A stretch of 9,886 bases of DNA from Flavobacterium sp. (lineage in GTDB: Bacteria > Bacteroidota > Bacteroidia > Flavobacteriales > Flavobacteriaceae). This document shows positions 6,163 through 9,886 of this stretch, one piece after another. The notes beneath the pieces are model-generated. The model did not search any database, was not told where the DNA came from, and saw nothing but the letters and a program-made list of their open reading frames with translations. A program made the position numbers and the translations under genes. The stretch lies in the NCBI GenBank assembly GCA_018062725.1, contig JAGORP010000081.1, positions 1 through 9,886 on the forward strand, written 5' to 3'. The number at the start of each line of letters is the position of its first letter. Position 1 is the first letter of the stretch.

Positions 6163-7503
6163 ATGGCAAGTGTAAATTTTAGAATAAGAAGCAATGCAAA
6201 TAAAAACGTTGCAATTAAGGTTTATTTATCTACTGGAAGAAATAACCTAATAGAATTGAATACAGGGTTTACAATTAACCCAAAAGACTGGAGCGAAAAA
6301 ACCAACCGCCCGAAACAAAATATTGATGAAAATAAAGAGCTATTTAACGAGCTCAAAAAATTAGATAGTTATATTTTCCGCAGATTAAACAAAGACCTCG
6401 CAAAAGGGGTTTTAATCGACAAATTTTGGTTACAAACTCAAATTGATAATTGTTTTGAAAGAGTAGAAAAAACCGATACAGGTTTATTAAAAAATCATAT
6501 TCAATACATTATTGATAATGCAAACACTCGCAAAGTATCGGGACGCTCAAAAATTGGAATTTCTGAAAGTAGGGTTAAGGGTTACGAAACTTTTAAAAAG
6601 GTAATTGAAGACTACGAAAAAACAAGCCTTAAAAAGCAAGTTCACTTTTTAGATATTAACAAAACTTTTGTTGATAAGTTCACTAACTGGCTAATCAATA
6701 AAAAAAACTATTCCAAAAATTATGCTGGCAAACAAATTGATAATTTAAAAACAGTTTGTTTGGACGCTGAAAAAATGGAAATTAAAATAAACCCTTACGC
6801 AAAGCAAATACAAGGGTTTTCAGAAACAAACGAAGAACGTTTTATAGTAACCCTTTCATTTGAAGAACTGGAGCAAATTAGAACATGCGATAAAATTGTA
6901 CATGAAGCGCATATAAACGCCCGCAAATGGATTTTAATTGGTTGCGAAATTGGACAACGTGGCGGGGACTTGTTAAACATTACAAAGGAAAATATTAGAT
7001 ACAAAGGCGGGCGCATGTACCTGGACTTAATACAACAAAAAACAAAAAAATCGGTAACTATTGGAATAATAAACCCGCATGTTATTGATATTTTAGAAAA
7101 CGATTTTCCTTATAAAGTAAGTTCACAAAAACTAAACGAACATATTAAAAAGGTTTGCGAAATTGCAGAAATTAACGAAATAGTTGAGGGCAAAAAATTA
7201 AATCCAAATGCAAAAAAAGAAAATCCCGAAAGCATGCGTAAAATTAGGGACTTTTACCCAAAATGGGAACTTGTAACCTCGCATAGTTTTAGACGCTCAT
7301 TTGCTACTAATTATTACAAAAAAATACCAACAGCAGTATTAATTGGAATAACTGGACACAGTAAAGAAAGTTTGTTTCTTGACTACATTAATAAAAGTGA
7401 AGACAAAGACGCAAATGCAGACCTTTTTATGCAGTTTTACGAGCAATTGAACAAAGACCATAAACCGAAAATGAAAGTCCTTAAAAACGGAACAAAAGGT
7501 TAA
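6163..7503 (+). CDS. Tyrosine recombinase / integrase of the element
   Basis: It catalyses site-specific integration and excision between the tRNA site and the element's own site. From ATG 6163 it is 446 residues. An N-terminal arm-binding domain (about 1-75, MASVNFRIRSNANKNVAIKV) is followed by a SAM-like core-binding domain (about 105-215) and the catalytic domain (about 230-415). All catalytic residues are visible: R266 (QRGGD), a beta-strand lysine near 293 (QQKTKKS), H374 and R377 (HSFRR), H399 (TGHS) and nucleophile Y408 (LDYIN). The layout is that of Bacteroidota integrases with a phage-type SAM-like domain. The frame is open upstream to a TTG at 6082, but those 27 codons run through the 11-bp repeats and the MASVNFRIRS start is family-like, so ATG 6163 is preferred. 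The next gene starts 32 bases after its stop. Confidence 0.93.
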   Translation: MASVNFRIRSNANKNVAIKVYLSTGRNNLIELNTGFTINPKDWSEKTNRPKQNIDENKELFNELKKLDSYIFRRLNKDLAKGVLIDKFWLQTQIDNCFERVEKTDTGLLKNHIQYIIDNANTRKVSGRSKIGISESRVKGYETFKKVIEDYEKTSLKKQVHFLDINKTFVDKFTNWLINKKNYSKNYAGKQIDNLKTVCLDAEKMEIKINPYAKQIQGFSETNEERFIVTLSFEELEQIRTCDKIVHEAHINARKWILIGCEIGQRGGDLLNITKENIRYKGGRMYLDLIQQKTKKSVTIGIINPHVIDILENDFPYKVSSQKLNEHIKKVCEIAEINEIVEGKKLNPNAKKENPESMRKIRDFYPKWELVTSHSFRRSFATNYYKKIPTAVLIGITGHSKESLFLDYINKSEDKDANADLFMQFYEQLNKDHKPKMKVLKNGTKG

Positions 7504-7535
7504 AAACAGCATTTGCAAAAACTAATTTCAAACAA

Positions 7536-8330
7536 ATGGAAGCTAAAAAAATAATAACTCAATATTTAACTGACGTCAAACATCCACTTACAATAAAGAG
7601 TTATATTGAAAATTATCAAAGTCTTTTCGATACAATTGATTTTTCAATTGACAAAGAACTTTTAGAACCACCATTAAATAACTATTGTAGCAGTTTAGAA
7701 GGTGCTATTGAAAATATTTTAGAGTTTCTAAAAACAAACAATATTAAGAAAGATTACTATTTCATTTTAGGCGAACAAATAAACACCCTTTTACATAAAT
7801 TTGAAAGTAAAATGATTGAAATTGGAATTGACAATAGGGATAAAAAGTCAGTTAAAGAAGTTTATTCCATTTATATGGAATTAGCAAAACAAACAGACCC
7901 AACAAAGAATAAAAAATATTTGCCACACGCTTACGAAATTGAAAAAGAATTTAAAGAATTTATAAAAATTGAAACTCCAGAACCAAAACAACCTGAAGCG
8001 AATGAAAGTGTAAATAAGAAAAAATTTGAAGTTCTTTTAAACTTTGCTAACGGCGAATATTATAAGTTACAACAAAATGGTTATTCTAATAATAAAATTG
8101 CTGAAACTATATTTAGCCTAACTGACCAAAAAGAAATTAAAAATTACGCTCAATACTTTAAATGTACAAATACAAACAAACCAGAAGATAAACAGAATAA
8201 GAGTAAAAATTTATTCCAAAATATAGAATTACTTAATAAAGTAATCAAGCATTGCAAAGAAAATAAAATAACAATTCATAATCAATTTCAAAAGGAATAC
8301 AGCAAAATCAATCAAAATAAATATGATTGA
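7536..8330 (+). CDS. Unrecognised 264-residue charged protein of the mobile element
   Basis: I do not recognise this protein. It starts at ATG 7536, 32 bases after the integrase stop, so it is probably co-transcribed with it. It is rich in Lys, Glu, Asn and Ile, with no signal peptide, membrane segment or cysteine cluster, so it is likely cytoplasmic. Much of it reads as amphipathic helix, for example about residues 35-80 and 105-150. A linker rich in Glu, Pro and Gln (about 147-160, ETPEPKQPEANES) divides it into two parts. The C-terminal part (about 163-264, KKFEVLLNFANGEYYKLQQN onward) contains GYSNNKIAETIF, which could be a helix-turn-helix-like segment. Similar-sized unknown proteins often sit beside integrases in Bacteroidota elements, so an accessory role in recombination or regulation is possible. 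That is inference from position only. Confidence 0.85.
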   Translation: MEAKKIITQYLTDVKHPLTIKSYIENYQSLFDTIDFSIDKELLEPPLNNYCSSLEGAIENILEFLKTNNIKKDYYFILGEQINTLLHKFESKMIEIGIDNRDKKSVKEVYSIYMELAKQTDPTKNKKYLPHAYEIEKEFKEFIKIETPEPKQPEANESVNKKKFEVLLNFANGEYYKLQQNGYSNNKIAETIFSLTDQKEIKNYAQYFKCTNTNKPEDKQNKSKNLFQNIELLNKVIKHCKENKITIHNQFQKEYSKINQNKYD

Positions 8331-8334
8331 ATAA

Positions 8335-8373
8335 TTAGTACTTTTTTAGTACTGGTACTGTAATAGAGTACCA
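8335..8373. repeat. GTAC-rich inverted repeats upstream of the HTH gene
   Basis: TGGTACT (8353-8359) and AGTACCA (8367-8373) form a perfect 7-bp inverted repeat with a 7-base spacer. Just upstream AGTAC occurs twice more (8337-8341 and 8348-8352), separated by six T, so four GTAC cores lie within 39 bases. The cluster fills the gap between the unknown gene and the HTH gene and could be an operator, for instance for the HTH protein itself, or a weak terminator of the integrase operon. Function is inference. Confidence 0.55.
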
Positions 8374-8428
8374 ACGAAATAGTAAAATATTTGTCGAAGT
8401 ATTAAATTAACAATTAAATATTTCGATT

Positions 8429-8707
8429 ATGCAAAGTATTCAATTTATTCAAGTTTCGCCTGAACAACTACAAAGCGAAATTACAAAAGGCGTAAAAGCT
8501 CATTTAGATGAGTTTTTAAAGCATTTCAAACCCAAACAACCAAACGACTATTTAACACGCCAAGAAGTGGCGCAAATGTTTGGCGTGGATTTATCAACAG
8601 TAGCCAACTGGCAAAAAAATGGAAAACTCAAACCGTATGGTTTGGGCGGGCGTGTTTACTTCTTACGCTCCGATATTGAAGCAAGTTTAACCCCTCTTAA
8701 TGGTTAA
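8429..8707 (+). CDS. Helix-turn-helix DNA-binding protein, MerR/excisionase-like
   Basis: The 92-residue protein starts at ATG 8429. Residues 1-38 form a helical, charged N-terminal extension. Residues 41-86 are a winged helix-turn-helix of the HTH_17/excisionase type: YLTRQEVAQMFGVDLSTVANWQ gives the two helices, GRVYFLRSDIEASL the wing and closing helix. Small proteins of this form are widespread in Bacteroidota mobile elements, where they are expected to act as excisionase (directionality factor) or as regulator of element genes. Its place after the integrase operon and before the initiator gene supports that. The gene has its own 98-base upstream spacer with GTAC repeats and is followed after about 40 bases by a terminator, so it is probably expressed separately from the initiator gene. 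Confidence 0.88.
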   Translation: MQSIQFIQVSPEQLQSEITKGVKAHLDEFLKHFKPKQPNDYLTRQEVAQMFGVDLSTVANWQKNGKLKPYGLGGRVYFLRSDIEASLTPLNG

Positions 8708-8747
8708 GTAGTAATCTTTTTGAATTATTAAACTTAGATTTTGAATT

Positions 8748-8779
8748 AAAAAAGGGCGTAATGTCATCACGCCCTTTTT
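8748..8779 (+). terminator. Rho-independent terminator after the HTH gene
   Basis: GGGCGT (8754-8759) pairs with ACGCCC (8769-8774) around a 9-base loop. Six A precede the stem and five T follow, which extends the stem to 11 bp. It separates the HTH gene from the initiator gene. Its A/T flanks would also allow termination on the minus strand. Confidence 0.88.
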
Positions 8780-8836
8780 ATTGTTCAAAGTTCGTTTTCA
8801 CGTTGGCATTGTAAAAACTTCTACAAATATAGTCTT

Positions 8837-9886
8837 TTGGTTGATTTCGTAAAAATATTAGTTACTGGCGTTTGTTCTATTGAATTAGAGCAAAACCCCT
8901 TTTTAGATTTTTATGATAAAATCAATTTACAAACTGGACAAATTAGAACCGTAAACAGGAACGGTAAAAAAACAACGCCTTACAAAAACGCTTTTTACAA
9001 AGGTTTAGAATTTAGGATTTATGATACTGGAACGATTACAATACAAGGAAGTTTACATAAATATTGGAACGCTGGCGCACACAATTACAACGACTTTGAT
9101 TTTAAGGCATTTTTATCGGTTTTAACGGACTTTCAAACAAAGTTTAATATTGATTCAAACAACTGTATTTTAAAGTGTTTAGAAGTAGGAATAAACATTA
9201 ACCCAATAATTGAAACAAACGAAATTATTGAAAGTTGTTTACTTCATAAAACAAAGCCGTTTGAATATCAAAAAAACTCATTTGAGGGCAAATATAAACA
9301 AGTCGTACACTCGCAATACATTGTAAAACTATATAACAAAGCATTACAATACAGCTCCAGAGGATTTAATATTTCAAAAAACATAATGCGTTTTGAAATA
9401 AAATATACCAAAATGGAAAAACTCAAAAAGTTAGGTATTAAAACGCTCAAAGATATTAGTAAAACTAAAATACAGGCTTTTAAAAAAGAACTGTTAAAAG
9501 AGTGGCAAAACGTACTTTTTTTTGATAATACTACCCAAATTGACAGTTTATGTAAAAACTCGCAAAAAGAAGCATTACTAAAATATTCAAATCCGATTTT
9601 TTGGACTGGTTTAGTAGAAAATAATCAAAATGAAAATTTCAAATACCATAAAAAGCAAATGCAAAAACTCATTTTATCAAACTCAAAAAACATAAAAGAA
9701 GCGACAGCCGAAATAATGAGTAAAAAGATAGATTTTCTAATTGGTACAACTACCCAAATTGACAGTTTAATTATAGGGTCAAAAAAGGTAGTTTGTGATT
9801 TAGAAAACGAGTTTCAAAAAGATAGTGTTTGCATGGTAACTGGAATTAATATTTCGATGCAAAAAAAAGGCAGTTTATTACTTAGG
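8837..9886 (+). CDS. Replication initiator-like protein, phage gene II/X type (3' truncated by window edge)
   Basis: The frame is open from 8762 to the window end with no ATG near its beginning; the first in-frame ATG is at 9386. TTG 8837 gives M-VDFVKILVTGV, which fits the MIDFVKI-like start I recall for flavobacterial relatives. From there 350 codons are present. Features resembling filamentous-phage gene II/X (Phage_CRI) rolling-circle initiators are: GSLHKYWNAGAHNYNDF (residues 71-87), like their GSxxKFxxGHNxFGSDD segment; LEVGININ (115-122), a candidate core strand; YIVKLYNKALQ (161-171), like KFYNKG; and MRFEIKYTKMEKLKKLGI (184-201), like RxELxLxxxxLKxLGL. Such proteins nick one DNA strand through a tyrosine to start rolling-circle replication; the nucleophile cannot be fixed by eye. 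Two identical TTQIDSL segments occur at 232 and 305. The frame is certain, the family probable. Confidence 0.7.
   Translation, partial: MVDFVKILVTGVCSIELEQNPFLDFYDKINLQTGQIRTVNRNGKKTTPYKNAFYKGLEFRIYDTGTITIQGSLHKYWNAGAHNYNDFDFKAFLSVLTDFQTKFNIDSNNCILKCLEVGININPIIETNEIIESCLLHKTKPFEYQKNSFEGKYKQVVHSQYIVKLYNKALQYSSRGFNISKNIMRFEIKYTKMEKLKKLGIKTLKDISKTKIQAFKKELLKEWQNVLFFDNTTQIDSLCKNSQKEALLKYSNPIFWTGLVENNQNENFKYHKKQMQKLILSNSKNIKEATAEIMSKKIDFLIGTTTQIDSLIIGSKKVVCDLENEFQKDSVCMVTGINISMQKKGSLLLR
9530..9769. repeat. Exact 21-bp direct repeat inside the initiator gene
   Basis: The bases at 9530-9550 and 9749-9769 are identical, beginning ACTACCCAAATT and ending GACAGTTTA. Both copies are in the same frame and encode TTQIDSL, 73 codons apart, with no similarity in the flanking bases. 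Identity at every synonymous position suggests a recent copy event or selection on the DNA itself. Confidence 0.85.

Larger units (their letters stand above)
5923..9886. mobile_element. Left end of an integrative element in a tRNA gene
   Basis: The element is bounded on the left by the tRNA remnant and runs off the right edge, so it is at least 3.9 kb. It contains a repeat-rich region, a complete tyrosine recombinase, an unknown protein, an excisionase-like HTH protein and the start of a gene II/X-like replication initiator, all on the plus strand. Codon use is visibly more A/T-rich than in asnS and rpoN (many AAA, AAT, ATT, TTA codons), consistent with transfer. No conjugation, capsid or toxin-antitoxin gene is seen in this part. 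It could be an integrative plasmid, a satellite or an integrated filamentous-type phage. Confidence 0.75.

Noticed and set aside
8576..8584. A further ATGTTTGGC match to the 11-mer, inside the HTH gene
   Set aside because: It encodes the conserved MFG of the helix-turn-helix and matches only 9 of 11 bases, so coincidence is likely.
9268..9450. 60-residue minus-strand ORF
   Set aside because: It lies wholly inside the plus-strand initiator frame, which has clear family-like motifs; it is a shadow frame.
1..9886. CRISPR array, insertion sequence or rRNA
   Set aside because: No regularly spaced 25-40 bp repeats, no transposase with terminal inverted repeats and no rRNA-like sequence was seen on either strand.

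Overview
The window looks like chromosomal DNA of a member of the Bacteroidota, most likely Flavobacterium or a close relative. The reasons are the low GC, the strong similarity of the AsnRS and sigma-54 proteins to the Flavobacteriia type, matches to the Bacteroidota promoter pattern (TTTG-N19-TAnnTTTG), and genes that start without a Shine-Dalgarno sequence. Species and all family names come from reading protein motifs by eye; no database search was run.

Left part (1-5835), core chromosome. The 3' two thirds of an RND/MMPL-type exporter gene runs off the left edge and converges on a small minus-strand lipoprotein gene, with a shared bidirectional terminator between them. A 411-base divergent spacer carries candidate promoters for the lipoprotein gene (leftward) and asnS (rightward). 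Then come asnS (asparaginyl-tRNA synthetase), rpoN (sigma-54) and a 201-residue membrane protein, all on the plus strand with gaps of 69 and 2 bases. They are probably one transcription unit, with a hairpin in the asnS-rpoN gap that may tune the ratio of the two.

Junction (5836-6162). After a 19-A tract lies a strong minus-strand terminator, followed directly by what looks like the last 17 bases of a minus-strand tRNA gene (5923-5939). The rest of the tRNA is missing. This is the expected footprint of an element integrated into the 3' end of a tRNA gene: one attachment site lies here and the rebuilt tRNA should lie beyond the right edge. The next 170 bases are dense with short direct repeats (17-bp imperfect pair, 12-bp exact pair, three perfect tandem 11-mers), as expected for a recombinase- or regulator-binding region.

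Right part (about 5940-9886), the left end of the mobile element. It visibly uses more A/T-rich codons than the core genes. In order: a tyrosine recombinase with all catalytic residues; an unrecognised charged 264-residue protein; a GTAC-rich inverted-repeat spacer; a 92-residue MerR/excisionase-like helix-turn-helix protein; a terminator; and a long reading frame open to the right edge that has no ATG near its start and is easily missed. That frame appears to start at TTG 8837 and encodes a protein resembling filamentous-phage gene II/X replication initiators. Integrase, excisionase-like protein and a rolling-circle-type initiator together suggest an integrative plasmid, phage satellite or integrated filamentous-type phage. 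Its cargo and other end are outside the window.
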